The notes under the pieces were generated by a model. It searched no databases. It was not told the origin of the DNA and was given only the letters and a program-made list of their open reading frames with translations. Positions 1-12,249 of a DNA stretch of 64,000 nt are shown one piece after another. The stretch covers positions 806,001-870,000 of the forward strand of contig CAJQUW010012890.1 of NCBI GenBank assembly GCA_907163375.1. Direction: 5' to 3'. Both the position numbers and the translations under genes were made by a program. How positions within the stretch are numbered: position 1 is the stretch's first letter; every line of letters starts with the position of its first letter. Source of the DNA: Prostheceraeus crozeri (taxonomy: Eukaryota; Platyhelminthes; Polycladida; Euryleptidae).

Positions 1-459
1 TCTCATCGTGCTGGCTGGTCGTCGCTCCGTTCGCTCTAGTGATTCAGTGTCTTCGTTTGGTCGTTCTCTGCTTCTGTGTTGGTGATCTTTGGAGTTATTT
101 GTATCAATCAGCGCCTCTAGTCATCGTCTTTGTGGCTGTGTACTTCATTTCGTTGCTCAGAGTCCTCATTCGCCGTAATTCCTGGGGAACTGCAAATCTT
201 CGCCCTGATATTCAGTGAAAAGTGTTCATCGGTGTCTGTTTGCGCTTGTTCGCTGTCTTTGTCTGTGGGATCGAGATCACGTGACGCGAGGGTACGCACA
301 ATTTTCATAACATTCCGGTTTGTGTAAAAGAAGATATCTACAAAGACGTTGGTGCCCCTGTGGTCGAGAGGTGGAGTGTATGGTCGCTGTACAATCGTCT
401 GGTTTTCACTATTGGTTCGATTCCTGGTAACACTTTTGCTCCACAGAAACTTCTTGGAT

Positions 460-1215
460 ATGAATTCTCGAAAAGGAAGTGATGCAGTTTTGGAGACTTG
501 TGCAAGTTGTTCTATTGCTATAGAAGGTGATGTGGTGAAATGTCAGTTTTGTCTGAAGACTTTTCATCTAAAGAGGGAATGCTGCAACTTACCTCAGTCC
601 GCTTCGAAGGCCCTCTTATCGTCCCCTCACTTATCCTACTCCTGCAATGACTGCAAGAATACGAAATTATGTGATGTTCTCCACAGAATTGTATTGTTGG
701 AGAAGGAGCTAGAGGAGATGAGACTGAGCAAATCTTCTACATTATCCGCTGATTTAACACGAGCAGTTCATGATGCTATAGTCGAGAACAACGAGAGGGA
801 GGTAAAGAAGAATAATGTTATGGTGTTTGGTTTGGAGGAAAGTTCTGCTGATGTTACTGACACTTTTTGCCTTGGAGTCGAGGAACCAAGTGTTCAGGAA
901 CTTTGTAGTAAGCTGGATATTTCTCGAGATTCAATTGTAGCAGCTGATCGTGTTGGTAGGCGAGGTCTAAAACCGCGTCCTGTCAGAATTCGCTTTATGA
1001 TAAATGATGGCAAGGCAGAGTGTTTGAGAAATGCTTGGAAACTCAAATCTTTTAATTCTAATACGAGGCAGACAATCTTCCTTCGTCCTGATTTGACACG
1101 GATGCAGTTAATCGAAGACAAAAAACTGGTTGAAGAATTTAAAAGAAGGAAGGCATCTGGAGAAAATGTTATTCTAAAGCGAGGAACTATCATTGCAAAA
1201 GACGAGAATAACTGA
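460..1215 (+). CDS. LINE ORF1: PHD-like zinc finger plus RNA-binding-type domain
   Basis: Encodes about 251 aa from the ATG at 460; the open frame extends upstream to 349 but the upstream part is unlike ORF1 proteins. Near the N terminus a Cys/His cluster (CASC, CQFC, H, C, then CNDC) fits a PHD-type C4HC3 finger, followed by a short coiled-coil-like acidic helix. From about residue 110 the segment beginning NNVMVFGLEES, with DRVGRR and FLRPDLTRMQL further on, has the layout of the RRM/C-terminal portion of CR1/L2 ORF1 proteins. Such proteins bind the element RNA in a ribonucleoprotein particle with ORF2p. Intact. It ends 6 nt before the start of the ORF2 open frame. Confidence 0.8.
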   Translation: MNSRKGSDAVLETCASCSIAIEGDVVKCQFCLKTFHLKRECCNLPQSASKALLSSPHLSYSCNDCKNTKLCDVLHRIVLLEKELEEMRLSKSSTLSADLTRAVHDAIVENNEREVKKNNVMVFGLEESSADVTDTFCLGVEEPSVQELCSKLDISRDSIVAADRVGRRGLKPRPVRIRFMINDGKAECLRNAWKLKSFNSNTRQTIFLRPDLTRMQLIEDKKLVEEFKRRKASGENVILKRGTIIAKDENN

Positions 1216-1221
1216 CAACCA

Positions 1222-3830
1222 GTGATCTCTGATTGCTTACCAGTTATTTTTTATACAAATGCTCGATCAATATGCAACAAGTTTGATGAACTCTGTGTCT
1301 CAGTTGATAAGCATTTGCCGGATGTTATTGCTGTTACTGAAAGTTGGTTGCACGATTTAATTAGTGATGAACTTTTCCATATTAAAGGGTATAACTTATT
1401 CAGAGGAAATCGAAGTCAAGACAAGAAAGGCGGTGGCATTTGTGTGTGGACAAGGAATCAGATTCATGTGACCCTTATACAAAATACATCAGCAAATGAT
1501 CACGTTGAATGTATCTTCTTGCAGATGTCTCATCAACGTTTTGAATGTGTATTTGTGGTGCTATATTTCCCACATGGTAGTAGCATGACTTCAGTACAAA
1601 AGCAAACCTCATCTGACTACATTATATCTGTTATAGACAATTATTTTCGTGAACATCCTGAACGTCCTGTGATCATCGTTGGTGACTTTAATAACGTGGA
1701 TACGAGTTTCTTTGAAATATGTTTTGACCTTACCAATGTTGTTGATCAACCAACAAGAGGTGACTCATTTTTAGACAAGATCTTGATTCCTCATCAAATG
1801 GCCCTATCATATACTCAAGTAAATGTATGGCCTCCTCTTGGAAGTAGTGACCACAATGTGATTATTGCCAGACCGAAGCATCAAATGATTTATGATGCTA
1901 TGTATTATGCTGTGATGGACATGCGTGACTCAAAGTTGGAAAATGCGATACATCTTCTAGAATCGGTAGAGTGGATTGACTCTTTGTCTTCCTGTGATAT
2001 TGATCAGGCTTGTGAGACTTTCTATTCAAAGCTTCGTCAAGCAATTGGTACGATTCCAAAGGACATGATAAAGCGATCAAAAAATGATAAGCCATGGATT
2101 ACTAGCGTTATAAAAGTTTTGATAAATAAGAGATATACTGCATACCGACAAAAGAATTGGGAACTCTACAGACACTTTCGTGACAAGGTGAAAGAGCAAA
2201 TTATTCTTGCTAAGCAGACCTGGGCCAACAATCTCATTCAAGCGAATAAATCGATATGGGATGTATACAGGACAATCAAATGTGATGATAGAAATTCAAA
2301 TTGGTTGGAAAAACCTGATTCCTCTAAGAATATTGTCGAAATTCTGGAAACATTGAATATGTCGTATCAGTCTCATTTCATCGATGACGAATTGAACATT
2401 ACCAGCTTTCCCTACATCGTTCCCTTTGTATTTTCAGAAGCTGATATTGAATATGAGCTGACAAAGGTGAAAACACGAAAATCTGCAGGCTCCGATGGGA
2501 TACCTACTGCCCTTTGGCCAAAGCTTGCATTGGTTCTGTCAAAACCCTTGTGTGTATTGTTCAACCGATGTATGTATGAAGCGAACTTACCTGTTTTATG
2601 GAAGTGTGCTGACATCGTTCCTGTACCTAAAACATCACCTCCCAACGTTAGTGACACAAGACCGATATCCCTTGTTCCGATTCCTGCCGCATTCTTGAGC
2701 GTCGTATTTTGAATTATTACAAGACTGCTCTTACAAAACGATTTGATAAATATCAGTTTGGATTTCGACCAAAAAGTTCAACGTTGTGTGCTCTTCTGCA
2801 AATTGAAGATTTTGTGAGCAGTAAGCTTCAACACAGAGACATAACTGCCTTACATCTGCTTGCTGTTGACTTAACCAAAGGCTTTGACAAAATATCCCAT
2901 AGGTTGTTAATAAAGAAGTTGATATGCATGAATATTGATAACTACTTTGTCAGTTTTATATCAAATTATCTGTGTAACAGATACCAAAGAGTACGCTGGA
3001 ACAACAATTTCAGTTCTTTTCTGTCTGTAAAGAGCGGCGTTCCTCAGGGATCCGCGATTGGTCCCATGCTTTTTGGATTATTTACCGCAGATATGTCTTT
3101 GGATAGTGATAATGCTTGTTTAATCAAGTATGCCGATGATTTCACTTTGTGTTGCTCTATTTCTAAGAATGCTGATTTTCCACTCATGCAGAGTCACTAC
3201 GACGAACTCATGGTTTGGACGTATATGAACAAAATGTCGATCAATGTAGATAAATGTAAACAGATGTTTATTACTTCAAATCCTCACTTTGATTTTGGAA
3301 GATATCAACTGTCGTCAATTGAGACTGTTCATAGTTTAAGATTACTCGGTGTGATTATTGATAGTAGATTGACGTGGAGAGAACATATATTGTACATTGC
3401 TAAGAAAGCGTCGTCAAAGATTTATGTGATACGACAGTTGAAGCACTTTTTTACAACTGACCTCATCATTCAAGTGTATTTTTCTTGTGTTCGCAGTGTA
3501 TTGGAATATTGTTCTCCCTTATTAGTTAACTTGCAATCCACCAGTTCAGACTTATTGGAGCGTTTGCAAAAACGTTTTCATCGAATTATATGCGAGAAAT
3601 CAGATTGTAATTGTGCACACTTTATTCCACTATGTTATCGACGCACGATCCAAGGGTACTCATTCTTTTTAAAGGTTGTCGATGATGAGGGTCATCCTTT
3701 GCATCACTTGTTACCTGAGCGATTACATTATTCCGAAAGGTTTTTGATTCCCTTGTGTAAAACAGCAATGAGAAGTAATAGCTATTTTTTAACTATGGCT
3801 AAGCTATCAAATGACGGATTTACTTTGTAA
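1222..3830 (+). pseudogene. LINE ORF2: APE-type endonuclease and reverse transcriptase, one frameshift
   Basis: The 5' part (1222-2712) carries an apurinic endonuclease domain: AVTESWL, GGGICVW, VGDFNN and SSDHNVI supply the expected Glu, Asp-Asn and Ser-Asp-His residues. RT motifs follow (RKSAGSDGIP, RPISLVPI). The frame is lost near 2688-2692 and RT resumes in another frame (2709-3830) with GFRPKSST, VDLTKGFD (first catalytic Asp), GVPQGSAIGP and YADD (catalytic pair). A single-base indel explains the break. A usual Ala after the first catalytic motif is Gly (TKGFD). The frame begins at a GTG at 1222; the real start is uncertain. Function would be target-primed reverse transcription in the nucleus. 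Confidence 0.88.
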
Positions 3831-3991
3831 TGTCTTGCATGTTTCACTTTGTATCATTTGCGATGACCTGCTGTCTTTTTGCTTAGGATGAAAACATGAT
3901 TTTTTTGTTTGTTAAGTTCTTGTATTTCTTTGTAATTATATATGTCTTTGTGTATGACTTGAGCCCCACGATTACCATTTGGGGTTTTTGA

Positions 3992-4024
3992 AATAAACGT
4001 CTATATTATTATTATTATTATTAT
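3992..4024 (+). repeat. LINE polyadenylation hexamer and (ATT)n tail
   Basis: AATAAA at 3992-3997 followed by about eight ATT units. Microsatellite rather than poly(A) tails are typical of CR1/L2-type LINEs; this marks the 3' boundary of the insertion. Confidence 0.85.
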
Positions 4025-4234
4025 CCAACATATTCCAGATGGAGATGCATGCATAGAAATAAATTACCTTCACTCGATCGCTGCTCTCTCTCTCGACAAC
4101 GATATCGCTCCTCGTACTGAAAAGTTGACTTTAAATCTTCGCGAAAATAATTATTTCACGAATTTCGCAAGTGACCTTTATCTTGCAGAATCACCCCAGT
4201 CAGTGACCATAATTTCTGCGTGCAGGCAATTTCT

Positions 4235-4425
4235 ACACATTTTCCATGTCTATTTCAGAAAATTCACACATCGATTTCTGATCTTTTCAAATGAATTTCA
4301 GACATTTCCAGATGGATTTCAGATATCTAACAGCAATTTCAACATTGAAGATATCTGAAATTCAGTTGGAAAGATCTGAGATCCATTTGGAAATACATAT
4401 CTGAAATAGACATAGAAAAGATGTA
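4235..4425. repeat. Inverted repeat / hairpin (MITE-like)
   Basis: A left arm ending around AGATATCT (4320s) is mirrored after a short loop by a right arm with GATATCTGAAATTC and, at the outer edge, CTGAAATAGACATAG facing CATGTCTATTTCAG. The arms are imperfect, about 75-85 bp. No coding capacity. Looks like a decayed hairpin MITE. Confidence 0.55.
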
Positions 4426-4450
4426 CTAGATAATACTTCGTGATAATGTA

Positions 4451-4557
4451 GGAATACCATATGAGATTTCAAGGTAAGTAATGTACAAATCAGAGACCGC
4501 GTCAACGGTCGGCGATTTCTTCATTACTTACCGAGAAATCTCATGTGGTATTTCCAT
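4451..4557. repeat. Short inverted repeat
   Basis: GGAATACCATATGAGATTT followed by AAGGTAAGTAATG is mirrored by CATTACTTACC then AAATCTCATGTGGTATTTCC about 40 bp later. Short hairpin of unknown origin. The adjacent unique sequence to 4769 holds nothing I recognise. Confidence 0.6.
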
Positions 4558-4769
4558 TGTCTACTTATATGCATCAACATCTATTCATATACTTCCTGTA
4601 ACAGAAAATTCTTCTACAATTTAGACGTCTATGATCTTGGCAGTAACTTCTATATTATAAGTATTAAAAAATGACGGCCGGGTAATGCACATTGTCTACC
4701 ATGGTGCAATAATGTGGGAATAATGGCAGTTTGTACATTGCTGCCTGCTGTCGGCAGTTGGTGAGTGAG

Positions 4770-5180
4770 TCAAGTGAGTCACATGTTTTAGTATTTGATG
4801 TCTGACAGTCTTTACAAAAATCAGCAAATTTCATGTTTTCACTTAATTTTGGCGATTTTACTCATTTTGTAGAGGCTCTCAGACATCAACTCACTTCAAC
4901 TTTTGTATCGAAGTTGATGCTCTGAACTCAATCATGTTTCAAAGTTCATGGCATTCTGATAAATAGTTTCTTTTCTGCAAAAGAAAATGTACGAAAATTG
5001 CCAACTGTTTCATAATCCATAGATACTTCTTGAATTTACCTTACCTATAACCGAAAGTGACTGGCTGTGACACTCAAGAATTTGATTTTTGTATTCAGCG
5101 TTTCAAGGTCTACAAATTCATGCTATTGAGCCCTTTGTGCTCGAATTTAGGAAGAAAGTGTCAGTACCTCCCGTGCTAAG
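4770..5180 (+). repeat. Dispersed repeat family A, copy 1 (plus)
   Basis: Non-coding repeat seen at least eight times in the window (4.8, 27.3, 30.2, 30.9, 32.3, 33.8, 34.3 and 51.8 kb, both orientations). Landmarks in order: GAGGCTCTCAGACATCAA, GAACTCAATCATGTTTC, GAAAATGTACGAAAATTG, GACTGGCTGTGAC, TTGTATTCAGCGTTTC, and a conserved end around GAAAGTGTCAGGAGCTCCCG. A TGACACTTTCTTCCTAAATT block marks the same end in minus-oriented copies. I see no ORF or tRNA-like head. Probably a non-autonomous transposon. Confidence 0.75.
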
Positions 5181-6149
5181 AGGTTTTATTAATTGTTATC
5201 GTTTTCTATGGAGAAGCCCGCCTGTCATCTGACGGTTGAAGTTTATTGGTTCTCTCATAAGAGCAACTTTTGCAATGTGCTCTCGCTTTGCCAATCACAT
5301 AAGTTAAAGAGAGAAAAATATCTATGTCAATCTCTGTCGCTTGCTACCATCGCATACAATGGTTGGGATAGGATTATTTCCGCTCTAGACTAACCCACAC
5401 GCAAATGAATCTATCTTTGTTACACAAACGAATTGTCGTCACACTTTTCTGACAAAATGACATAATTTCCTCAATGAATGAGCTGCATGAATCATAGATA
5501 TCAGACCATGTGACCAATGATTTGTGAATACGCTTCTAGGCTATCGGTAGGCAGATTTTTGTTAGCGATTTGGTTCTGTCATAATTCTGAATTTCCAGCC
5601 CATGATGTCTTTGGTTGGGAAGCATTATTGCCAACATATCTCTGGATCTGAGCTTAGTCTCGGGCTCTGACTATTCGCAGCATATTCGAGCTCTGATATT
5701 TCTTTCCAACTCTTTGTTATGGAAATATTCATTCATTTCACACGGAAGAAATGGATTTTCAAACTTTAACGCATATGTTTGCAGTGTAAGGCCGAACGAA
5801 AAAGGGGTTACAGGCTTACAAAAGGAAGATGAGATGTTTATGTTTGAGATTACAATGTGATCTGCGATGAGAGATAAAAATAAAGAACCATGACCAGAGA
5901 TAAGGAAATATTAGATGACGACATATCGAGAAAATGTATTCTGATAACTTATCAATTTTGTAATTAATACATGCATGTTAAATGCATGCGGCAGCAAGCT
6001 ACATTTCTATACTGTAGGACCTGATAGGAAGTATCCTATACAATAATGCTGAGTTAATTCAGAAAGATATTCAAGCGACAAGCGCAGGTGGCATAACTTG
6101 TTATATTCAGATCTTGGGAAGCTAGCTTCCAGTGGGTTGCATTTAGATG
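5181..6149. other. No recognisable gene
   Basis: AT-rich sequence with only short open frames lacking recognisable motifs. Contains isolated AATAAA-like and microsatellite-free stretches. I see nothing functional. Confidence 0.5.
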
Positions 6150-6699
6150 GATGTTGGCAGAGGCGTCGCGACCGGGGGGGTGTGGGGGACCGTAACACCC
6201 CCCCAATATGAAATTAATAAAAAGATTCAGGTAAAATGAGAAATTTCAGGCAAACCGCCGGTTTGCCGGCGATTCAGCTCCAAAATTCACTGACGTTGTT
6301 CTTAGCCACAAAAACACGTCTTGTCACAAAAACACATCGTAATGTCGGGAAATTCTCACCCTTTCTAGATACCAGAAAGTATATGGTTAGTTGCCGTTGA
6401 TGATATTGATTTGTCACGCGAAAGCGGTCAAACATAGCGCGCTGAAAACGACCTGCACCGGGATGACTGTATATGCGAGCAGGAGGAACAGTCGCCTCGC
6501 ATTTTCTTAAAAATTGGAACATAAGGCGATGTGAGTTAGCTCTGCTAAATTTAAAATATCTAAGTGGAATTGAAATGTAATTCCAGTACCTTACCTATAA
6601 TGTAGCCAGTGAATATTGGCACTGAATCACCTAACGCTGAAACGCCTGCAACTCATTCTGCCTAGCTGGGTAGTGTATATTTAACCGTTGATTGATATA

Positions 6700-7780
6700 C
6701 GTGGTGAGATCAAAAATGATTTAGACTCGACCAGAAGGAATAATGCTACGACTTAGATATTTCACACTGGATGACTAATGGGTATATAGGCAACAAATAT
6801 CGTATTGATAACTTTCATTGATATTTTTTTCTTTAGTATTTTTATCGATTTTAAATATTTAGTATTTTTCAGCATTTTAATTGATTTTTTCCATACATTT
6901 CCTTAACTTCCCTCTGAATATATGCCACAAAAGTACAACAGCTAATCCACAAAATGTTAATTTCAAAAGTAAATACAAGTCATTTCTTCTCAATGTAATC
7001 CCCTCATTCTCTACACACTTGCTCCACCTTTTAGGAAGCTCTCGAAAAGCCTCGTGGAAAAAGTCTCGACTTCTGGAATTGAAAAATTCCATCACTGCAT
7101 CTTTCACATCCTCACTATTAACAAAACGCTCTCCCCTGAGATGATGCTTTAGATAGCGGAATAGGAAATAGTCACTTGGAGCTAAGTCGGAGCTATGGGG
7201 ATGAGGAAGCACATGAAAGTCTGAGTCCTCAATTGCAGTTGTAGTGGTCGCTGCAGTATGGATGGGCGCGTTGTCGTGTAGTAGATGAAGATTCTGGTTG
7301 CGGGGTTTTCGAACACTTTGACGAGCTTTACGAAGTTGCTCACAGTAGTACTCGGCATTCAGTCGCTGATGTCGGTCGACGAAATCCATATGAACAATGC
7401 CGCAGCTGTTCCAGAAGATTGTCAGCATCAACTGACCTTTGAACACAACTCACACTCGGTACTGCTCGTGATTGTTATAACAATCAAAACAACTGAATAC
7501 ACTGATGAATACAACTCAGACCCTATTGAAGTTTATGCAAGTCATGTTCGAAGTAAATGTATCCGTCAAAATACTTTCAAGAAAGGAAATGTATGGCAAA
7601 AATCAACTAAAATGCTGAAAAATACTAAATATTTAAAATCGATAAAAATACTAAAGAAAAAAATATCAATGAAAGTTATCAATACGATATTTGTTGCCTA
7701 TATACTCATTAGTCATCCAGTGTGAAATATCTAGCATTATTCCTTCTGGTCGAGTCTGAATCATTTTTGATCTCACCACG
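6700..7780 (-). mobile_element. mariner element with long (about 185-bp) TIRs, internally deleted
   Basis: CGTGGTGAGATCAAAAATGA at 6700 is mirrored at 7761-7780, with a TA on each outer side (6698-6699, 7781-7782), the target duplication of Tc1/mariner elements. The inverted similarity continues for about 185 bp per side, much longer than usual mariner ends. The body holds the C-terminal half of a transposase on the minus strand. Inserted into the hAT-like element, so it is the younger of the two. Confidence 0.85.
6877..7446 (-). pseudogene. mariner transposase, C-terminal fragment
   Basis: Read on the minus strand, the fragment has the mariner catalytic core landmarks: FWNSCGIVHMDFV, then HDNAPIHTA (second catalytic Asp) and SSDLAPSDYFLF (third Asp of the DD34D triad), followed by the usual C-terminal region ending before the left TIR. 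The helix-turn-helix DNA-binding half and the first catalytic Asp are missing, and stops precede the fragment. The protein therefore cannot be active. Related to the group whose transposase was captured in mammalian SETMAR. Confidence 0.88.
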
Positions 7781-9877
7781 TAAGCTCTGGCTATTGCGTT
7801 GTCCCTTGAGGAGATGACGTCATCGTTACGGTGGATTTCATCAAACCTTCCTCATACCGAGTCATTCACACGCGCACCGCGGAAAGCGCACGGTATGAAT
7901 AAGGCACACCGTCTTCTCTGTGCGTAGAAGTTTATTGTCAACAGCGTGTTAACTTTCTCGATGCAAACACCATCGAAAATTTCCTTAACAGTCGATACTA
8001 CGGGATCCAATTGCGCACAAATTAACTTAACGTCATCGGCATTTCATTGGCCACTTAAATAACCACCAATTAAATTATTTTTCATCTATAGGCGTCATTT
8101 CCGACCGATTAGATGATTAGGTAGGTAGGTACCTAGTGTTGGATTTGAGCATGATAGCAGTAGGGGGAAGCTTTCGAACGGAAGTTTTTGGGTCAACGCT
8201 GCAACCGAAGCCGGAAAAAGGGTGATCAAAAGAAAGAGGACATTGATTCATATAGCACCACTATCATCCTCGCACTAAGAACGCCCGCGAATTATTTTGA
8301 AAACAGTTGAACCATAAATGGAAAAAGTAGGAGATAGGCCCATTTGATCCTTGAAATGGACTCTCCAATGCATGCATTTGGTGCCACCCGCATTTGGTTA
8401 AATAATGCTTCAAATAAGGTGCGTGGATACCCTTACCTCTACTGGCTGGACTCTGTCCTTCTTTCAAATGCCTGAGGTACATTTCAGTCAATAGTGACTC
8501 TATTTTTTTTTTGATAGATGCTAATCTTTCTCTATTATAAATTTAATTTTTGAGGCTGTGCATCTTAAATGTACAGGACCGCGCTTGGTCGGGTTTGAGC
8601 GTCCAGGATTAAGCGGTCGAAACGCGATCGTCCTGACCAAGTTCCTGTTGATGACCTCATTAAAAATAGTCAAATAATTTATTTATATGCATATTTTGTA
8701 CAATTCTATTTCACGTTTTAGCTTAAGGAACTAATATTAATTCTCTTACACACTTGGTAGATTTTAGATAGCGTAATCCCGCTGTGTTATTAGCTAGATC
8801 TGGTATTTTGATTGGAAACAGACCTGTCCTCTTATCATCTGAATGGGCAGACTGTTAAATATGATCTTTTCAATATATAAGTGATAAACATAATTTTGAA
8901 CAGAACGACTTACTCGCCAATTCATTACACATGAGGAGAGGAGAAGCGTTGTTTGTCTTTCTAGTAAGTATTTTTAAAATTGTTAGACATTTTGGATATA
9001 AAACTTTTCTTTTAAATCATAATTTGTACCTATTGAAAATTAACTAGTCATTAGCTTGTTTTTTTAACTTTGTTACCTTGACGCACTTTGCTACGTTGAC
9101 TTGTGCATCAGAAATTCATAGTAGGTCTCGCATGTGAAGATCCATACAAACATTCCGCAGATGATCATTCTGTAATTTATTGTAATTAGACCTATAATGA
9201 ATTCACAAAATTCGGGCTTCTGTCAATATTCACAGAGTGAAAGTTAAACAATGTTCCCAAACTTGATTTTATTTATTGTGAAGAGTTCTATTACATTAAT
9301 ATGAATAAAATACTGTGTGTGTTGTCATCAAGACCCTGAAAGAATAAAGATAGCATTCTGGATTCCACTCTTTTTGTGATGGTTTCGCTACCTTCTAATT
9401 ATTTCATTCAGCACTTTCTGCTTCTCGAATTTATTTGTTATCTTTATGAACAAAGAAGGTCAATTATTGATGATAAGACAATTAAGCTTATGAAGAATCG
9501 TGAGGAAACTAGGCCTGCGCCTGTCAATGTTGCTCATATTCACTAAAATAATGAACTGATGCTCAATCAATCTGGTTGAGGCAATGTAAAGCCTATCTAC
9601 TGGAAATATTCTTCCCCCTCAGGGAAGGAAGGTGCATCTCCAGTGCCGGGGATGAGATGAGGCAGTGCAGGGGAACTTCCCCACTTTCCCTCCCCTCAAA
9701 TCCAACACTGCAGGTACCTCTTCTGTAGGATATAAACATGAAACATGTTGGAATGTGTGTGAGTATGCGTGTGTGCAATAATCAGGCAAATTTTGGATCT
9801 AAGTTGTAAATCAGGTAAAATTTAGCAAACACCCCCCCCCCCAATGATGTTTTCTTAGCGACGCCTCTGGATGTTGG

Positions 9878-11226
9878 TCAGACATTTTGGATAACAAATT
9901 CAGTTTTCTAATGAACGAAATTTCACTTAAAGACTGAAGACTTCCCTGCCTCTGCATTTAATTATGAAGACAAGTTAATGAAGACAGCGGACGATTTCTT
10001 TTGCAATTGAATATTGTAGATATTCAGTACTAAGTATCAGGGATATCTATGACTAATATTAAATTATTTATATAAAATATGATAATGTAAGGTAATAGAT
10101 ATATTTAATCATAGATGTCTCTGTAATTGTAGTCTTTGCCTTCACGATTTCACTCAGGTCTTTAGATCTTCCTCTGTCTTTTTACACACTGGCTTTTCAA
10201 AAAAAAAAGTTTTTCTAATTTGCTCTTATCTTTTTCTTCTAATCTTCTCTGCCTCGAGAGTAATTCAGAAGACATCAGAAGCAACGTAATACTGTTGTCT
10301 GACTATGATAAAATCACTTTTAGAATGTTTCTTCCGTAAGGTTTCTAACATGAAAGAAACAATTCGAAGGAAGGATAGATGATCTCTCTGAGACAAACAA
10401 TTAATCTCACTAGAAATCAAGGTTAAAAACAAGAATTTGTGTGTGATATGGATGATCACTGAGGCAATGAGCCAATACGATTACAACCAACCGATGATAG
10501 ATCAAGGGTTTGACTGTCTTCACGGAAATACGGAATAATATGACTTGAAGAATTATGCTTGTGACACAGATTCATGCGATCATTTTTCTCATTTTTCCTC
10601 TCTTCGCATGCTAAATGAATATCGATGTTGCGAACTAGCATTTTGAACATTTGCAAGTTGAATCAAAACGAGTTTGATTTTATCCCATGTTTCATACTCG
10701 TAATACCCCATAGCCAAACAAGGATGCAATATTAAGTAGGGAGTTGTGTCAATGTTGAGAGATGTGAGCTAGGTCCGCTGATGATTCCTGATATTGGATG
10801 AAATGGCAGCTATTCAGGTCTGTTTCCATTTTTCAACAGAGGATGCAGCTCAATATTTAATTATCATGTTTACAAGAATGCATTATATTTTTCATTTTAC
10901 AGAATAATTGATCATTGTCTTTTGGTGAATGGCTTATTGGTGGCCTGTTGTTCGTGATGCTCTCCAATATCAGAAAACGGTTGTATCGCCTTGCATTCCG
11001 TATAGTCCATGGTCAAGACAAGGCCTTTTAAACAAATTTGTTGTATCAAATTCATCAAGAGAGTTAGCAAGAATTCTACTCACTATCAAAATTGCTATTG
11101 CTCGCATCCCTGTGTCTACCTATTCCTTGCACAACGGAAATTTTACAAGATTTTTGAAATTCATTTGCGTTGGTGAAAGTGCCATCCATATGCAAGTGTT
11201 GCATTCCATGCGATCAATGCATACTT
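9878..11226. other. No recognisable gene
   Basis: Host-like AT-rich sequence. A 102-codon open frame at 10929-11237 has no motif I recognise and runs into the LTR, so I do not call it a gene. Confidence 0.45.
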
Positions 11227-11231
11227 GTATG

Positions 11232-11474
11232 TGTTAGAAAATTATGACATGACATATAAGTGAATGAATGAATGAGTGAGTAACGTGTGCTTGTGCGTCG
11301 GACGCTGGTGCCGATCTGCATTATGTAACCTTTGTATCATTCTCCCTTTTCTTACTTATTGGATGTGTAGACCAGGCAGACGATCTCTGTACGGCGTGCT
11401 AACGAGTGGAGTGAAGAAAGTAACGGGAATCAAACGGTTTCAGTTTCGACGGGTTTGTTTTCAATTTAACTACA
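11232..11474 (+). repeat. 5' LTR
   Basis: 243 bp, TG...CA ends, preceded by GTATG. Contains repeated GAATGAATGAATGAGTGAG near its left side. Differs from the 3' LTR mainly by lacking GAGACT near position 11371. Confidence 0.9.
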
Positions 11475-11489
11475 AGCTATCACGGCATA

Positions 11490-12172
11490 ATGGCTGCTCA
11501 TCGAATAACGGATATCATCAATCAATATGACGGCTCTACGGATTTTTCGGAGTGGGTGAAAAAGCTGGAGCTAGTTTCAAGCTCCAGAAAGTGGAAGACC
11601 TAGTAAACTTTCTACCATTATTTCTCGTGGGCGACGCATTCGCAGTTTACGACGCTTTGAGTGACAAAGTGAAATATGACTATCCTTGTCTTAAGACCGA
11701 ACTTTTAAAGGCTTTCTCGTTGGATGCATTCTCGGCCTTAGGGCTTCTTTGCGATCGACGACATATTCCAGGTGAAAGTGTTGACGTTTATCTCGCCGAT
11801 CTTGTACGTCTCGTCGGCCTCATTGGAGATGGAAATGAACTGTTGAAGTGCGCGTTTGTGTCAGGTCTACCAAGCGACATCAAACTTCAGTTAAAGGCGG
11901 CCTCAAAGTTAGAATCAATGTCTCTAGCGGAGGTGGCGGAGAGAGCGAGGTCAATCAATTTCAAGGAGAACCGAACTGTGTCTGCAGCGGCCGCAACGAT
12001 TAAGTCGATGAGGAAAGTCAGCCCTATTCGGAAGTGTTACCGATGTGGTGAGCATGGACACCTGGCACGGGCCTGTCCTCAGACAAAGATCAAAAGGTGC
12101 TGCTTCTTGTGTGGTGAAGATGGTCATTTCGTCGCTCAGTGCCCAATGCGTAAGGACTCAAAAAACGAGTAA
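11490..12172 (+). pseudogene. gag: gag with two CCHC zinc knuckles, one frameshift
   Basis: Starts at ATG 11490 just inside the 5' LTR. The frame breaks near 11576 (a single-base loss between LELVS and KLQKVEDL, the latter reading on from the 11552 frame), then stays open to 12172. The C-terminal part holds two CCHC knuckles, CYRCGEHGHLARAC and CFLCGEDGHFVAQC (C-x2-C-x4-H-x4-C), which bind genomic RNA in nucleocapsids. The upstream part is a typical helical capsid-type region. Length about 227 aa if the break is ignored, compact compared with many Gypsy Gags. Confidence 0.85.
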
Positions 12173-12249
12173 CGGGGACCGCCATCTGCGCCAGCGGTTT
12201 CCCTCCCTTGAAGAGAGCGCAATTACCGACTATTCAAGCGTGCATTAAC

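Larger units (their letters stand above)
1..4024 (+). mobile_element. CR1/L2-type non-LTR retrotransposon (LINE), near full length
   Basis: Two consecutive plus-strand reading frames (PHD/RRM-like ORF1, then endonuclease plus reverse transcriptase ORF2), an AATAAA at about 3992 and an (ATT)n tail ending at 4024 define a LINE. A C4...G4 stem (GCCCC...GGGG, 3962-3984) just before the tail looks like the 3' hairpin that CR1/L2 reverse transcriptases recognise. The 5' end cannot be placed because the element may begin before base 1. One frameshift in ORF2 is the only obvious lesion, so this insertion is fairly young. Clade placement in CR1/L2 rests on the PHD-type ORF1 and microsatellite tail, not on phylogeny. 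Confidence 0.9.
6158..9869. mobile_element. hAT-like DNA transposon, coding part decayed or absent
   Basis: The ends are inverted: CAGAGGCGTCGC at 6158-6169 and its complement at 9858-9869, each followed inwards by a G/C homopolymer tract. The ends are flanked by an exact 8-bp direct repeat GATGTTGG (6150-6157 and 9870-9877). CAG...GCGTCGC-type termini plus 8-bp target duplications are diagnostic of the hAT superfamily. I find no BED finger or hAT dimerisation domain inside, so the copy is non-autonomous or degraded. A mariner is nested at 6700-7780. The remaining interior (7783-9857) is AT-rich without a convincing gene. Confidence 0.8.

Noticed and set aside
10929-11237. 102-codon plus-strand frame before the LTR element
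   Set aside because: No motif, no promoter, and it crosses the LTR boundary.
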